Shown: positions 24,876 to 34,619 of the stretch, one piece after another | How positions within the stretch are numbered: position 1 is the first letter of the stretch | Layout: the number at the start of each line of letters is the position of its first letter | NCBI GenBank assembly: GCA_944376125.1 | Contig: CALWBQ010000049.1 | Span: 29,531-93,530 of the forward strand | Length of the DNA stretch: 64,000 nucleotides | Direction: 5' to 3' | Source: an uncultured Lachnospiraceae bacterium | GTDB lineage: Bacteria > Bacillota > Clostridia > Lachnospirales > Lachnospiraceae | Made by a program: the position numbers and the translations under genes | Notes under the pieces: generated by a model | The model's input: the letters and a program-made list of their open reading frames with translations, nothing else | Told to the model about the DNA's origin: nothing | Database searches by the model: none

Positions 24876-25757
24876 TTATTTCGCCCCCATAATAGAAAGT
24901 ATTTTTTTTAGGTATTTATTTTTGTTATTTTGAAACCAGATCATGGTTACACCCTGGGTTAGGTTGTAAGTGTCGGGCAATTTGTAGCTCACGATATTTC
25001 TGTCATTGGCTAGATAAACATAAGGCCGCAGTAAGGTAATGTAGCGCCCGGTGGCCAGGTGGAGCGGAATGTCGTCGTAGGACTCTACAATCTCAATCCC
25101 TTTGGGTGCAAAAGGAAGCAGGTTGATCATCCGGTAATCGTTTTTTTCAATCAGGTATCGTGTAGTGACAATTGGATAGCTTGAAAAATCGTTAATTGTC
25201 AGATTTTCTTTTTGGTTTAGAGGAGAGTTAACCGAAAAGAAAATCTGAGGCGCTGTAGAAACGATGGTATGGAGCTTGATGTTTGGATTGGAAACATTGG
25301 TATCTGAGAGAATGAAGCCTAGATCATAGGAACCGTTGAGGACGCCGTTGACAACGGTTTCGTTTTCGTAGCAGTGAAGTTTGATGTCAGCACGGGAAAA
25401 GAACCCATCGGCTGCAAGCAGGGAGAAAAACTCAGGGATGGCAGAAGGAAAGTCAATATTTTGGCAGAAACTGACGGTGATGCCTTCCTGCTTATATTGA
25501 GGAGAACTGTTAAATAGAGAATCCAGCTTGTCATAAACCTCACTCAGCTCCAGATTGAGAAAAATGGCCTTCTGGGTTGGTATGATCCCTTTCTTCTGGC
25601 GAATAAACAGCGGTTCGCCGATTATTTTTTCCAAAGAGGCTATATTCTTGCTTATGGTGGACTGGGTTGTGTAGGCGAGATCTGCAGCCTGGGCAAAACT
25701 TGAGCATTTCATAGTAATTCTAAAGTATAAAATCTGCTGCAAACTAATATTTTTCAT
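24876..25757 (-). CDS. LysR-family transcriptional regulator
   Basis: 293 residues. The N-terminal helix-turn-helix is typical (LQQILYFRITMKCSSFAQAA, then TTQSTISKNIASLEKIIGEPLFIR). The remainder is the two-lobed effector domain. AAGGAA precedes the ATG. It is divergent from the enolase-superfamily gene and very likely controls it in response to a pathway metabolite. Confidence 0.9.
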   Translation of the reverse strand: MKNISLQQILYFRITMKCSSFAQAADLAYTTQSTISKNIASLEKIIGEPLFIRQKKGIIPTQKAIFLNLELSEVYDKLDSLFNSSPQYKQEGITVSFCQNIDFPSAIPEFFSLLAADGFFSRADIKLHCYENETVVNGVLNGSYDLGFILSDTNVSNPNIKLHTIVSTAPQIFFSVNSPLNQKENLTINDFSSYPIVTTRYLIEKNDYRMINLLPFAPKGIEIVESYDDIPLHLATGRYITLLRPYVYLANDRNIVSYKLPDTYNLTQGVTMIWFQNNKNKYLKKILSIMGAK

Positions 25758-25914
25758 CAGCCATTCCTTTCCAGTGATAGTTATAAAATCCCGATTCTAT
25801 ACATTATTTTACCAAAAAGTTTATAAAATGACCAGAAAAAACACACCCTCTATCCATGAAAAAAAAGAAGATATCTATTCGAAGTCGGAATATATAAAGC
25901 AGTGTTTTATCATT

Positions 25915-25940
25915 TATAATGTGAGTAGATCAGATCTGAT
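25915..25940 (+). promoter_or_regulatory. -10 box and palindrome upstream of the dehydratase gene
   Basis: TATAAT at 25915-25920 lacks a good -35, as expected for an activator-dependent promoter. ATCAGATCTGAT at 25929-25940 is a perfect 12-bp palindrome, 24 bases before the ATG. Confidence 0.45.
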
Positions 25941-25964
25941 ATATTCATTAGGAGGGTAAGGACA

Positions 25965-27152
25965 ATGAAGATAGAGCAAATAGAAGTATTTCTTCTGGAC
26001 GGCGGTTCTCCAGGCTGGAGGCCGATTGTCTGCCGGATCAGTACAGACGAAGGAATCTGCGGCTATGGGGAAGCGTCTGTGGGATTTGATACGGGGGCAT
26101 CAGCCTCCTTCAATATGATCAGAGAGGTGGCTCCATTCGTGATTGGAAAGGATCCTATGGCAACGGAAGCCATATGGGATACTATGTACACTCAGACATT
26201 CTGGGCCCAGGGCGGCGGCACAGTTATGTTCTCAGCAATCAGCGCCATCGATATGGCCTGCTGGGATATCAAGGCCAAGGCTCTCAATGTGCCCCTCTAC
26301 AAATTGCTGGGCGGAAAATGCCGGGATAAGCTGAGAGCTTACGCCAGCCAGCTGCAGTTTGGATGGGGAAATGGTATGGTATTCGACCGCGGCTACAAAA
26401 CGGAGGATCTGGTGGAACATTCCCTGAAGGCAGTGGAAGAAGGCTTCGATGCCATCAAGATTAATTTTATTACATACGATGGAAATGGCGGCAGGCTCGG
26501 TTTTCTGAAAGGACCTATCCATCCTAAAGTGAGAGCTTTGATCGAGGAGCGGGTCAAGGCGGTCAGGGAAGCTGTGGGAGACAATGTGGATATCATTGTG
26601 GAGAATCACGCCAGGACTGACGCAGTCTCGGCTGTTGAAATGAGCGAACTGATCAAGCCGTATCATATTATGTTTATGGAGGAAACCTGCACGCCTATGA
26701 ATCTGCAGGTGCTGGAGACGGTACGGAAACATTCTCCTATTCCGCAGGCTGGAGGAGAGCGGGTATATGGAAAGTATCACTATGCGAACCTGATCAAGAA
26801 TGATATTTTCCAGATTTATCAGCCTGACCTTGGAACGTGCGGAGGCATTACAGAAGCTATGAAAATTGCATCGATGGCTGCTGCGGTGGATGCAGGAATT
26901 CAGATTCATGTGTGCGGAAGTCCTATTGCCATTGCGGCATCGCTCCATGTGGAAGCGTCGCTTCCTAATTTTGTGATCCATGAACATCATGTTACCAACC
27001 GGAACGAGAAGAATAAGCGGCTCGGAATCTATGACTATCAGCCGGACGAACAGGGCTTCTGCCATATTCCGGAACTGCCGGGAATCGGGCAGGAATTGTC
27101 TCCGTGGGCTGTCGAGCACGCTTTGGCGAAAGATACAATTAAAGGAGAGTAA
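25965..27152 (+). CDS. Enolase-superfamily dehydratase (mandelate racemase/galactonate dehydratase type)
   Basis: 395 residues with the N-terminal capping domain and a C-terminal barrel. Acid-sugar dehydratases of this group use a metal bound by three acidic residues; candidates are in IIVENHARTD, FMEETCTP and AGGERVYGKY, and the HVCGSPIA segment carries the C-terminal catalytic-histidine position. GGAGGG precedes the ATG. The next gene, an APC permease, begins 2 bases after the stop. The substrate is unknown; an acid sugar is most likely by family. Confidence 0.82.
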   Translation: MKIEQIEVFLLDGGSPGWRPIVCRISTDEGICGYGEASVGFDTGASASFNMIREVAPFVIGKDPMATEAIWDTMYTQTFWAQGGGTVMFSAISAIDMACWDIKAKALNVPLYKLLGGKCRDKLRAYASQLQFGWGNGMVFDRGYKTEDLVEHSLKAVEEGFDAIKINFITYDGNGGRLGFLKGPIHPKVRALIEERVKAVREAVGDNVDIIVENHARTDAVSAVEMSELIKPYHIMFMEETCTPMNLQVLETVRKHSPIPQAGGERVYGKYHYANLIKNDIFQIYQPDLGTCGGITEAMKIASMAAAVDAGIQIHVCGSPIAIAASLHVEASLPNFVIHEHHVTNRNEKNKRLGIYDYQPDEQGFCHIPELPGIGQELSPWAVEHALAKDTIKGE

Positions 27153-27154
27153 AT

Positions 27155-28483
27155 ATGAGCGGAGAAGAAAAGGGACTAAAAAGACAAATTGGTTTATTTG
27201 GGGCAGTTGCAATTTTGGTCGGTGCTGTTATCGGATCCGGTATTTTTATGACGCCGGGGACTGTCGCAGCAGCAGCCGGATCCTTTGGGCCGTTTATGGT
27301 TGCGTGGATCCTGGCCGGAGCCAGCGGAATCCTTTGTTCCTTGGTGTATGCAGAGCTGGCACCCGCTATGCCGAAAGCCGGAGGCCCCTATGTCTATATC
27401 ACAGAATCCTTTGGCAAAGGAGCGGGGTTTGTTTACGGATGGTCTATGACGATTGGAAACTATATTCCGCTGGTGGCTATGCTTGCCACGGGCTTTGCCA
27501 GCAACCTGGCGAAACTGATCCCGGGACTTACTCCGACAGGCATTAAAATGGTAGCGACGGCTGTTATTCTGGCACTTATGATTCTGAACATCTGCGGAAC
27601 CAAGTTAGGGTCCACAGTGGCCAATATTTTTACAGTTGGAAAGCTGCTGGCGCTTCTTCTGGTTATTATCGGCGGCTTCTTCGTTATGTCGCCTGAAAAC
27701 TTTACTACCGTGACAACTGAATCCCAGACGACTGAGTGGAGCGGGGTTCTGAGTGCAGCGTTCCCTGCATTCCTGGCCTTTGGCGGGTACTACCAGCTTG
27801 CATATATGGGAGAAGATATAAAGGACCCGAAACGGACCCTTCCGCTGGGCATGATTATCGGTATGGTGATTGTAATTGCGATCAATGTGCTGATCTCCAT
27901 CGCCTGTGTGGGTACGGTAGGTTTTGCAGAGCTGGCGGGAAGTGAGACCCCGGTTGTAGACGCAGGTACCGCAATTTTTGGACCGGCTGGAACTGTTATT
28001 GTCACCATCGGCGCCTGCGTGGCAATCTTCGGCGCGCTGAACGGCGGCATTATGAGCTACCCGCGCGTTTCTTATTCCATGAGCCAGAATGGCCTTATGT
28101 TTAAATCCTTCGGGAAACTGCATGAAAAGTACAACACACCGTATATTCCTACACTGTTTATCTGCCTGATTGCATTGGTGTTTGTATGGACTGGCTCATT
28201 CAGCACTCTTCTGGCAATCAACGTGTTTGCAGGGCGTATCCTGGAATGCGTCGTCTGCCTGTCTCTGCTGGTGCTGAGAAAGAAAAAACCGGACATGGAT
28301 CGCCCGCTGAAGATGCCAGGGTACCCGGTCACTACGATCTTGGCGATCGTTATAACCTTTGTTATCTGTATGACCTGCTCGGGTGCCCAGATGCTGAAGA
28401 GTATCTGCCTGATGCTGACATCCATACCGGCCTACTTTATCTTCAGGGCACTGAATAAGAAGGAAGCGGATAGTGCAGAGTAA
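27155..28483 (+). CDS. APC-family amino acid permease
   Basis: 442 residues with about 12 membrane segments. The first is VGAVIGSGIFMTPGTVA, the helix 1 signature of the amino acid-polyamine-organocation superfamily, and PKAGGPYVYITESFG is the helix 3 region of the LAT-like branch. AAAGGAGA precedes the ATG. Its position directly after a dehydratase gene is odd because acid-sugar dehydratases are usually paired with MFS or TRAP carriers; the transported compound may be the dehydratase substrate. Confidence 0.87.
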   Translation: MSGEEKGLKRQIGLFGAVAILVGAVIGSGIFMTPGTVAAAAGSFGPFMVAWILAGASGILCSLVYAELAPAMPKAGGPYVYITESFGKGAGFVYGWSMTIGNYIPLVAMLATGFASNLAKLIPGLTPTGIKMVATAVILALMILNICGTKLGSTVANIFTVGKLLALLLVIIGGFFVMSPENFTTVTTESQTTEWSGVLSAAFPAFLAFGGYYQLAYMGEDIKDPKRTLPLGMIIGMVIVIAINVLISIACVGTVGFAELAGSETPVVDAGTAIFGPAGTVIVTIGACVAIFGALNGGIMSYPRVSYSMSQNGLMFKSFGKLHEKYNTPYIPTLFICLIALVFVWTGSFSTLLAINVFAGRILECVVCLSLLVLRKKKPDMDRPLKMPGYPVTTILAIVITFVICMTCSGAQMLKSICLMLTSIPAYFIFRALNKKEADSAE

Positions 28484-28531
28484 GCACTGATATGAGAAAA
28501 TATACTGCAAACTGAATAAAAATAATAATAG

Positions 28532-28584
28532 AAATCCCTGCCGGGAGACGAATGCTGCAAAGGCATTGGCTCGGCAGGGATTTT
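28532..28584. terminator. Terminator between convergent operons
   Basis: AAATCCCTGCCG (28532-28543) pairs with CGGCAGGGATTT (28572-28583); an inner AATGC/GCATT stem may form a branch. Confidence 0.85.
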
Positions 28585-28626
28585 CGGTTTGCCAGGAAAG
28601 GCCGGGGGCAGATAGTAGCTGCGGCC

Positions 28627-30465
28627 TCAGATCGAAATCAGATGGTAGGGGATCTGATTTGCCGTCAGCATCTGGGCTTCTCTCTGGTGGCAGGTAAAAA
28701 TGATTGTCTGTCCTGGATAAGCATCTACCAGCCACTTGAGGGCTGTCTTCAGGCGTTCGTCGTCGTAAAGGACAAAGCTGTCGTCAAAGATCAGGGGCAA
28801 AGGATCATCGCCCTTCTGAATCAATTTGGCGGCTGCAAGGCGGAGGGCCAGATAGACCTGATCCATTGTGCCGCTGCTGACCTGCTCTAAGGGCACCAGC
28901 TTAGTTTTGGTATTCATAAACACATGGAGGTTTTCATCCACGCTCATGCTGTTGTAAACGCCTCCAGTAATGCAGTCGATCAGGTGGGAAGCCTCTTTAT
29001 TCAGATAGAGGCCAAAGGAATCCCGTATTGTCGTGGACAGATTGGTCATGGTCTCTTGGGCAAGGTCGATGGCGGCGATCTCCTGGGAAAGACGCTCATT
29101 CTCGGCCAGAGTGGCGCGCAGAGCCTCGGCCTGAGTCTTGCAGTTGGCCAGCCGCTCCAGCTTTTGTTCCAGCTCCCACTGAGTGCGCTGCTGCTGCTCG
29201 ATAATCTCCATGCAGGCTGTCTGCTGGGCCTGGAGGTCATCCAGTTCTTTTGCCAGGATTTTGGCAGTCTCTTCTGACTTTATCAGGGCGGCGCACAAAC
29301 GCCGGTACTCACCCATCCGCTGGCAGAAGGCATTCATGGCTTCCTGAGAGATGGAGCTGTCCCCCAGGTGGCGGGAAAAGATTTCCTGAAGGAGCTTTGT
29401 GCTATAGTTCAAATCTCGTTTTACACCTTTATTCTGCAGGGCGGCTATGATGCCGGCAGCCAGAAAGACCAGGCTCAATCCGCCTGAGACAGCGGCTGCT
29501 GGAAATGGAACAGAAGAAAACTGATCGGAGAGGGCGAGAAATCCGCATGCGCTTCCGCAGAGGATGGCGGCGATAAAGGCCAGGGCGATGCAGATTTTCC
29601 GGGATTTTTTTGAGGCGGATATTTTTGCAGATTGATAGCGGGCGTAAATAATACGCGCTTCATCCTCATACTGGAGAATGGACGATTCCGAGGTGAACTG
29701 ATTCCCTGACAAAAGCTGCTGTCCCCGGGCAATCTTCTGGAGCAGGTCTTCTTTCTCCTGCTGCTTTTCCAGGATGGTCTGGGCTACATGATCCCTCTTT
29801 TTTCGATAATCGGCCAGATGATTTTCGTATTCCGGCGAGGAGATGGCTTTCTCAATATTGCGGATTTCACTTAACAGGGCAGTGTAGCTTCTGGCGGCCT
29901 CCGGAACCATCTGATTTTCGTAGGCTTTCCGCTGAGCCTTTAAAAAGGCGGTGGCTTTCGTAATATTCAGAGCCAGATTTCCCGAGGTGTTCAGATTGGC
30001 AATGTAATTCCGAAGCTCCGCAACCATGCCGGCCTCGGTGGCGCTCTTTAACTGGCCGATACTGATGGTATTGTTATAGGCTGTCTCGCTCAGGCCGTTG
30101 AGCAGGCTGTCCATAAAAGCCTTTGTGGGTTCGATCTGGCGCCCGGCCGTCTCATCTACAATAGAGAGTTCCCGGCTGTTCTGGAAATTTCGTTCGATTC
30201 TGTAAATATGGCCGCCCTTCTCCAGCCGGAGGCGCCCCTCAAAGGACGCCTTGTTCTCCCAGGGAAGAAAGCGGCTGTAGGTATCTGTGCGGGCAGCCCG
30301 CCCCCGCTGGCGTTCGATTCCGAAAAGCATGGATCGGATAAAGGTGTGCAGGGTAGACTTGCCAGCTTCATTTTTTCCATATACGATATTTAAGCCATCC
30401 TGAAAGGCAACCGTCCGATCGTGGAGTTTTCCGAAACCGCCGATATAAAGATCTAAAAGTTTCAT
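28627..30465 (-). CDS. SbcC/YhaN-like ATPase with central membrane segments
   Basis: 612 residues. The N-terminus matches the SMC/Rad50-like AAA family of B. subtilis YhaN: FGKLHDRTVAF and Walker A GKNEAGKST (residues 30-38). The C-terminus has the signature SSGTMDQVYLALRLA and Walker B PLIFDDS. Between them are coiled coils and two hydrophobic segments around residues 285-345, suggesting membrane anchoring. The preceding gene on this strand encodes the metallophosphoesterase partner and lies 3 bases away, so the two likely form a DNA-end-processing complex. It is much shorter than typical SbcC. Confidence 0.8.
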   Translation of the reverse strand: MKLLDLYIGGFGKLHDRTVAFQDGLNIVYGKNEAGKSTLHTFIRSMLFGIERQRGRAARTDTYSRFLPWENKASFEGRLRLEKGGHIYRIERNFQNSRELSIVDETAGRQIEPTKAFMDSLLNGLSETAYNNTISIGQLKSATEAGMVAELRNYIANLNTSGNLALNITKATAFLKAQRKAYENQMVPEAARSYTALLSEIRNIEKAISSPEYENHLADYRKKRDHVAQTILEKQQEKEDLLQKIARGQQLLSGNQFTSESSILQYEDEARIIYARYQSAKISASKKSRKICIALAFIAAILCGSACGFLALSDQFSSVPFPAAAVSGGLSLVFLAAGIIAALQNKGVKRDLNYSTKLLQEIFSRHLGDSSISQEAMNAFCQRMGEYRRLCAALIKSEETAKILAKELDDLQAQQTACMEIIEQQQRTQWELEQKLERLANCKTQAEALRATLAENERLSQEIAAIDLAQETMTNLSTTIRDSFGLYLNKEASHLIDCITGGVYNSMSVDENLHVFMNTKTKLVPLEQVSSGTMDQVYLALRLAAAKLIQKGDDPLPLIFDDSFVLYDDERLKTALKWLVDAYPGQTIIFTCHQREAQMLTANQIPYHLISI

Positions 30466-30468
30466 GGG

Positions 30469-31539
30469 TCAGCTCCTTTCGTCCGTTGTGTGCAGAAGCG
30501 CATTAATTCCATAGTAAAGGGCTTTCTTTTCGACAGGACTCATCTCTTCTTTCTGGAGGGCCTGGATAAAAAATCCGATCATATCACTGGGATGCTCTGC
30601 AAATAAAGCTGAAAAATCATACTGAGGCTCTGATTCATCGACCAGCTCAACGATCCGAAACCGTGAGGTCAGAATATCCAGATCAAAAGTAATATCTGGA
30701 TCTCTCATGCCCCGGATTCGGAACCGATAAATATTGCTGCTTCCGCGCTTTTGGATTTCCTGAGAAATGCTGGAGGCAAGCTCCGTATTGGTGGTGGCTG
30801 GTGTAACGTTGACAGCAAGGGAGACATACTGAGCGCGGGCGATAGGGACAAATTCCAGGGCTGTGACTCGATGGGTCAGAGGGTTGATCTCACCGTAATA
30901 GAAACCGTGGGGCCCGAGCTCCGTCTTGTCCAGAGGCTCAGGAGAACCGCAGTAAGCCGCCTTGCCCTCCAGCACCAGTTCTGGCTTGTGAATGTGGCCA
31001 AGAGCGATGTAGGAGAAGGGGGAGGCGGCGAGGACGGCCCGGTCAATCGGCAGGTGGCTGGCATCGCCGCCGTGGGCCATCAGAATCTGGATGCGGCCAT
31101 TATCGGGGATTTGAAGCTGTCCCAGCTTGTCTTCCCGCATCTCGGCAGTGGTGTAGCTGAATCCATAGACTTCTGTGTTCAGGCGCTCAAAATACACGGA
31201 ATCTAGTTCCGCATTTGTGAGATAGGTTACATTTGGACACCAGGAAAAGCTGAAGATGGCAGAATTAGCTCTCAGCCGGTCATGGTTGCCGGCAATGATT
31301 ATGACCTGGACGCTGGGGATGGTAGAGAACAGGTAATTGACTTCCTTTAAGTCCCGAACCAGAGGCTGGCGGTGAAAGAGATCACCGGAAATAAAGAGAA
31401 AATCGACATCCCGGTCCCTGGCCTGGCGGATAATCTCCTGGAAGGTTTCTTTGATGGCCTGGGCCCGCTCCTGGCCCCACGGTTTATCGCTGTCCGGAGT
31501 CATGCCCCAGTGGACATCGGCGGTGTGGATAAATTTCAT
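30469..31539 (-). CDS. SbcD/YhaO-like metallophosphoesterase
   Basis: ATG 31539 follows GGAGG (356 aa); a TTG 15 bases upstream overlaps that site and is rejected. Calcineurin-like metal motifs appear in order: HTADVHWG, ISGDLFHR, IIAGNHDR, LMAHGGD and ALGHIHKP. The family (SbcD, YhaO, Mre11) is an Mn-dependent nuclease acting with an SbcC-type ATPase, which is the next gene. The C-terminal 100 residues form a capping domain. The asnS terminator lies immediately upstream. Confidence 0.88.
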   Translation of the reverse strand: MKFIHTADVHWGMTPDSDKPWGQERAQAIKETFQEIIRQARDRDVDFLFISGDLFHRQPLVRDLKEVNYLFSTIPSVQVIIIAGNHDRLRANSAIFSFSWCPNVTYLTNAELDSVYFERLNTEVYGFSYTTAEMREDKLGQLQIPDNGRIQILMAHGGDASHLPIDRAVLAASPFSYIALGHIHKPELVLEGKAAYCGSPEPLDKTELGPHGFYYGEINPLTHRVTALEFVPIARAQYVSLAVNVTPATTNTELASSISQEIQKRGSSNIYRFRIRGMRDPDITFDLDILTSRFRIVELVDESEPQYDFSALFAEHPSDMIGFFIQALQKEEMSPVEKKALYYGINALLHTTDERS

Positions 31540-31552
31540 AGACGGAACCTCC

Positions 31553-31584
31553 AAAAAAAGCTGCTGCAGATGCGCAGCAGCTTT
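31553..31584 (-). terminator. Terminator of asnS
   Basis: On the minus strand AAAGCTGCTGC and GCAGCAGCTTT form an 11-bp stem (31584-31557) followed by a run of T. It ends only 13 bases before the next gene's start. Confidence 0.88.
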
Positions 31585-31599
31585 GGGCAGACTGATCAG

Positions 31600-32991
31600 T
31601 TACAGATCACAGTTATTAACCGTTCTGGGGAAGGGGATCACATCACGGATGTTGGACATACCGGTCAGATACATGACACAGCGCTCAAAGCCCAGCCCAA
31701 ATCCTGCGTGGCGGGCAGAGCCATATTTCCTCAGATCCAGATAGAAGCTGTAGTCCTCTTCTTTAAGCCCCAGCTCCCTCATGCGGGCTAAGAGTTTATC
31801 GTAGTCATCCTCTCTCTGGCTGCCGCCGATAATTTCGCCGATGCCGGGAACCAGACAGTCCACGGCGGCTACTGTTTTCCCGTCAGGATTCAGCTTCATA
31901 TAAAAAGCCTTGATCTCTTTGGGATAGTCGGTGACAAACACAGGCTTTTTGTAGATCTGTTCGGTCAGATAGCGCTCATGCTCTGTCTGCAGATCACAGC
32001 CCCAAAATACTTTGTAGTCAAAGTTGTCATTATTTTTTTCCAGGATCTCCACAGCCTCAGTGTAAGTAATGCGGGCAAACTCAGAATTTAAGATTCCGTT
32101 CAGACGCTCCAGGAGGCCCTTGTCCACAAACTGATTAAAGAAATTCATCTCCTCCGGAGCATGCTCCAGAACGAAGCGAATGATGTACTTTAACATTCCC
32201 TCAGCCAGGTCCATATCATCATCAAGATCGGCGAAAGCGATCTCCGGCTCAATCATCCAGAATTCAGCTGCATGGCGGGTTGTGTTGGAATTTTCCGCGC
32301 GGAAGGTAGGGCCGAAGGTGTAGATGTTGCGGAAAGCCATGGCATAGGTCTCACCGTTTAACTGGCCGGAAACAGTCAGATTGGTGGGCTTATTAAAGAA
32401 GTCCTTGGAAAAATCGACGGTTCCGTCAGGATTTTTCGGGACATTGGCCAGATCCAGGGTGGTCACCTGGAACATCTCGCCGGCACCCTCACAGTCGCTT
32501 CCGGTGATGAGGGGCGTATGGACATAGACAAAATCCCTCTCCTGGAAATACTGGTGAATAGCGTATGCGATCAGAGAACGAACCCGAAATACTGCCTGGA
32601 AGGTATTGGTTCTGGGACGCAGGTGAGAGATCGTGCGGAGAAACTCAAAAGAGTGGCGTTTTTTCTGCAGAGGGTAATCCGGAGCGGATGGCCCCTCAAT
32701 CTGGATCTCTGAAGCCTGGATCTCAAAGGGCTGCTTGGCATTTGGAGTTGCAACCAGGGTTCCCTTTACAATGATGGCAGAGCCCACATTTAATTTAGAA
32801 ATTTCTGCAAAATTTTCCATGGTGTCATGGTATACAACCTGAAGGGTCTCAAAAAAAGTTCCGTCACTGACGACGATAAAGCCGAAAGATTTGGAATCTC
32901 TGACGCTCCGGACCCAGCCGCCTACGGAAATTTCCTGGTCAAGATAGGCATCCCGGTTTTTATATAACTCTCTTACGGTAACTAAATCCAT
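31600..32991 (-). CDS. asnS: Asparaginyl-tRNA synthetase
   Basis: 463 residues, full length. The N-terminal OB-fold anticodon-binding domain ([23 protein letters not shown]; bases 32985-32850) is followed by the class II catalytic core with motif 2 [20 protein letters not shown] and motif 3 [15 protein letters not shown]. It charges tRNA-Asn. Unlike aspartyl enzymes it lacks the large insertion. GGAGAT precedes the ATG. Monocistronic with its own promoter and terminator; no T-box leader is seen. Confidence 0.95.
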   Translation of the reverse strand: MDLVTVRELYKNRDAYLDQEISVGGWVRSVRDSKSFGFIVVSDGTFFETLQVVYHDTMENFAEISKLNVGSAIIVKGTLVATPNAKQPFEIQASEIQIEGPSAPDYPLQKKRHSFEFLRTISHLRPRTNTFQAVFRVRSLIAYAIHQYFQERDFVYVHTPLITGSDCEGAGEMFQVTTLDLANVPKNPDGTVDFSKDFFNKPTNLTVSGQLNGETYAMAFRNIYTFGPTFRAENSNTTRHAAEFWMIEPEIAFADLDDDMDLAEGMLKYIIRFVLEHAPEEMNFFNQFVDKGLLERLNGILNSEFARITYTEAVEILEKNNDNFDYKVFWGCDLQTEHERYLTEQIYKKPVFVTDYPKEIKAFYMKLNPDGKTVAAVDCLVPGIGEIIGGSQREDDYDKLLARMRELGLKEEDYSFYLDLRKYGSARHAGFGLGFERCVMYLTGMSNIRDVIPFPRTVNNCDL

Positions 32992-33042
32992 TATAATATC
33001 TCCTTTTTGCAGTCAGTATTCGGACTGGTATAATTAAAGTTG

Positions 33043-33071
33043 ATTATACTGTATTTTTTCTGGTGATTCAA
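33043..33071 (-). promoter_or_regulatory. Promoter of asnS
   Basis: On the minus strand TTGAAT (33071-33066), a 17-base spacer and TATAAT (33048-33043), about 50 bases before the start. Confidence 0.7.
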
Positions 33072-33095
33072 GGGTTTGAGGGATTTTTTTGCATA

Positions 33096-33215
33096 GTCCA
33101 GGAAAGAAGGACGGCATTTCGTCTCAATGCCGGCACAGCCGTGGGAAAAAGACAAAGATATTTTGTGTGTCTTTCTCTCGCAATACACAATATATTGTAA
33201 AAAGTAGAACATTTT
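33096..33215. other. Foldable AT/GC-mosaic intergenic stretch
   Basis: Part of the 353-base gap between asnS and glgC. GGCATT/AATGCC near 33113-33131, CGGC/GCCG near 33130-33142 and AAGACA/TGTCTT near 33149-33173 can form adjacent hairpins. No coding signal stands out; an 85-codon minus-strand frame lacks a ribosome site. No riboswitch class was recognised. Confidence 0.35.
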
Positions 33216-33278
33216 GAAAATTATGGAAATAAATGTCGGAAAATGCACAAAAAATACAATGTAAAATGAATGAATTTG

Positions 33279-33307
33279 TTCACTATTTATGAAAAGTATG
33301 GTATAAT
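33279..33307 (+). promoter_or_regulatory. Promoter of glgC-glgD (extended -10)
   Basis: TTCACT (33279-33284), a 17-base spacer and TATAAT (33302-33307) preceded by TGG. Confidence 0.65.
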
Positions 33308-33344
33308 GTCTTTATAACTAAATTTAACAGCAAGAGGTGATAAC

Positions 33345-34619
33345 GTGATTAAGAAGGAAATGATTGCCATGCTTTTGGCTGGCGGACAGGGAAGCCGTCT
33401 GGGCGTCCTTACCCAGAAAGTGGCAAAGCCGGCGGTATCATTCGGGGGAAAGTACCGCATTATTGATTTCCCACTGAGCAATTGTATTAATTCCGGGGTT
33501 GATACAGTAGGTGTTCTTACACAGTATCAGCCATTACGTTTGAACTCCCATATCGGGATCGGAATTCCGTGGGATCTTGACCGCAATGTCGGGGGTGTTA
33601 CAGTGCTGCCGCCTTACGAGAGGAGCAAGGGCAGCGATTGGTATACCGGCACGGCCAACGCGATCTATCAAAATCTTGAATATATGGAGAGCTACAATCC
33701 AGATTACGTTCTGATTTTGTCAGGCGACCATATTTATAAGATGGATTACGAGGTCATGTTAGATTACCACAAGGCGAACAATGCAGATATCACCATTGCT
33801 GCCATGCCGGTTCCCATAGAGGAAGCCAGCCGATTCGGGGTTGTGATTACAGATGAGAATAACCGGATCACTGAATTTGAGGAGAAGCCTCCTGTACCCA
33901 GGAGCAATCTGGCGTCTATGGGTATTTATATTTTTACCTGGCCGGTATTGAGGGATGCCCTGATTAAAATGAAGGACGAGCCGGGATGCGATTTTGGAAA
34001 GCATATTATCCCGTACTGCCATGGAAAGGGCGACAGAATCTTTGCCTATGAATACAATGGATACTGGAAAGATGTCGGCACTCTTGGCTCCTACTGGGAA
34101 GCAAATATGGAGCTGATTGATATTATACCGGAATTCAATCTGTACGAGGAGTACTGGAGAGTCTACACCAAGAGCGACATTATCCCGCCCCAGTACATTT
34201 CTTCTGATTCTGTGATTGAAAAGAGCATTATCGGCGAGGGAACAGAGGTCTATGGTGAGATTTATAATTCCGTTATCGGTGCCGGCGTTACGATCGGAAA
34301 AGGTGCAGTGATCCGAGATTCTATCATTATGAAGGGGACTGTGATTGAAGAAGGTGCGGTGATCACCAAAGCGATTGTGGCAGAGGATGTGCGGATCGGA
34401 AAGAATGCCCAGTTGGGCGTAGGGGAATACGCCCCCAGCAAATACGATCCTAAGGTATATCAGTTCGACCTGGTCACCATCGGTGAACACTCTGTTATTC
34501 CGGAAGGCGTTAAAATAGGAAAGAACACTGCCATTTCAGGGGAGACTGTCCCGGAAGATTATCCTGACGGATTATTGGCAAGCGGAGATTACATTATAAA
34601 GGCAGGTGGCGTACGATGA
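33345..34619 (+). CDS. glgC: Glucose-1-phosphate adenylyltransferase
   Basis: GTG start at 33345 after AAGAGGTGA; 424 residues. It makes ADP-glucose from glucose 1-phosphate and ATP, the committed step of glycogen synthesis. Seen: [14 protein letters not shown] (nucleotide-binding loop), [30 protein letters not shown], and a C-terminal left-handed beta-helix with repeated [18 protein letters not shown] hexapeptides. The stop overlaps the glgD start by four bases. Confidence 0.95.
   Translation: MIKKEMIAMLLAGGQGSRLGVLTQKVAKPAVSFGGKYRIIDFPLSNCINSGVDTVGVLTQYQPLRLNSHIGIGIPWDLDRNVGGVTVLPPYERSKGSDWYTGTANAIYQNLEYMESYNPDYVLILSGDHIYKMDYEVMLDYHKANNADITIAAMPVPIEEASRFGVVITDENNRITEFEEKPPVPRSNLASMGIYIFTWPVLRDALIKMKDEPGCDFGKHIIPYCHGKGDRIFAYEYNGYWKDVGTLGSYWEANMELIDIIPEFNLYEEYWRVYTKSDIIPPQYISSDSVIEKSIIGEGTEVYGEIYNSVIGAGVTIGKGAVIRDSIIMKGTVIEEGAVITKAIVAEDVRIGKNAQLGVGEYAPSKYDPKVYQFDLVTIGEHSVIPEGVKIGKNTAISGETVPEDYPDGLLASGDYIIKAGGVR

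Noticed and set aside
26232..27212. 326-codon minus-strand frame
   Set aside because: Shadow of the dehydratase gene.
32991..33248. 85-codon minus-strand frame in the asnS leader
   Set aside because: Contains the asnS promoter and has no ribosome site.
32991..33344. T-box riboswitch upstream of asnS
   Set aside because: No AGGGTGGNACCGCG-type antiterminator on the minus strand and the leader after the promoter is only about 50 bases.
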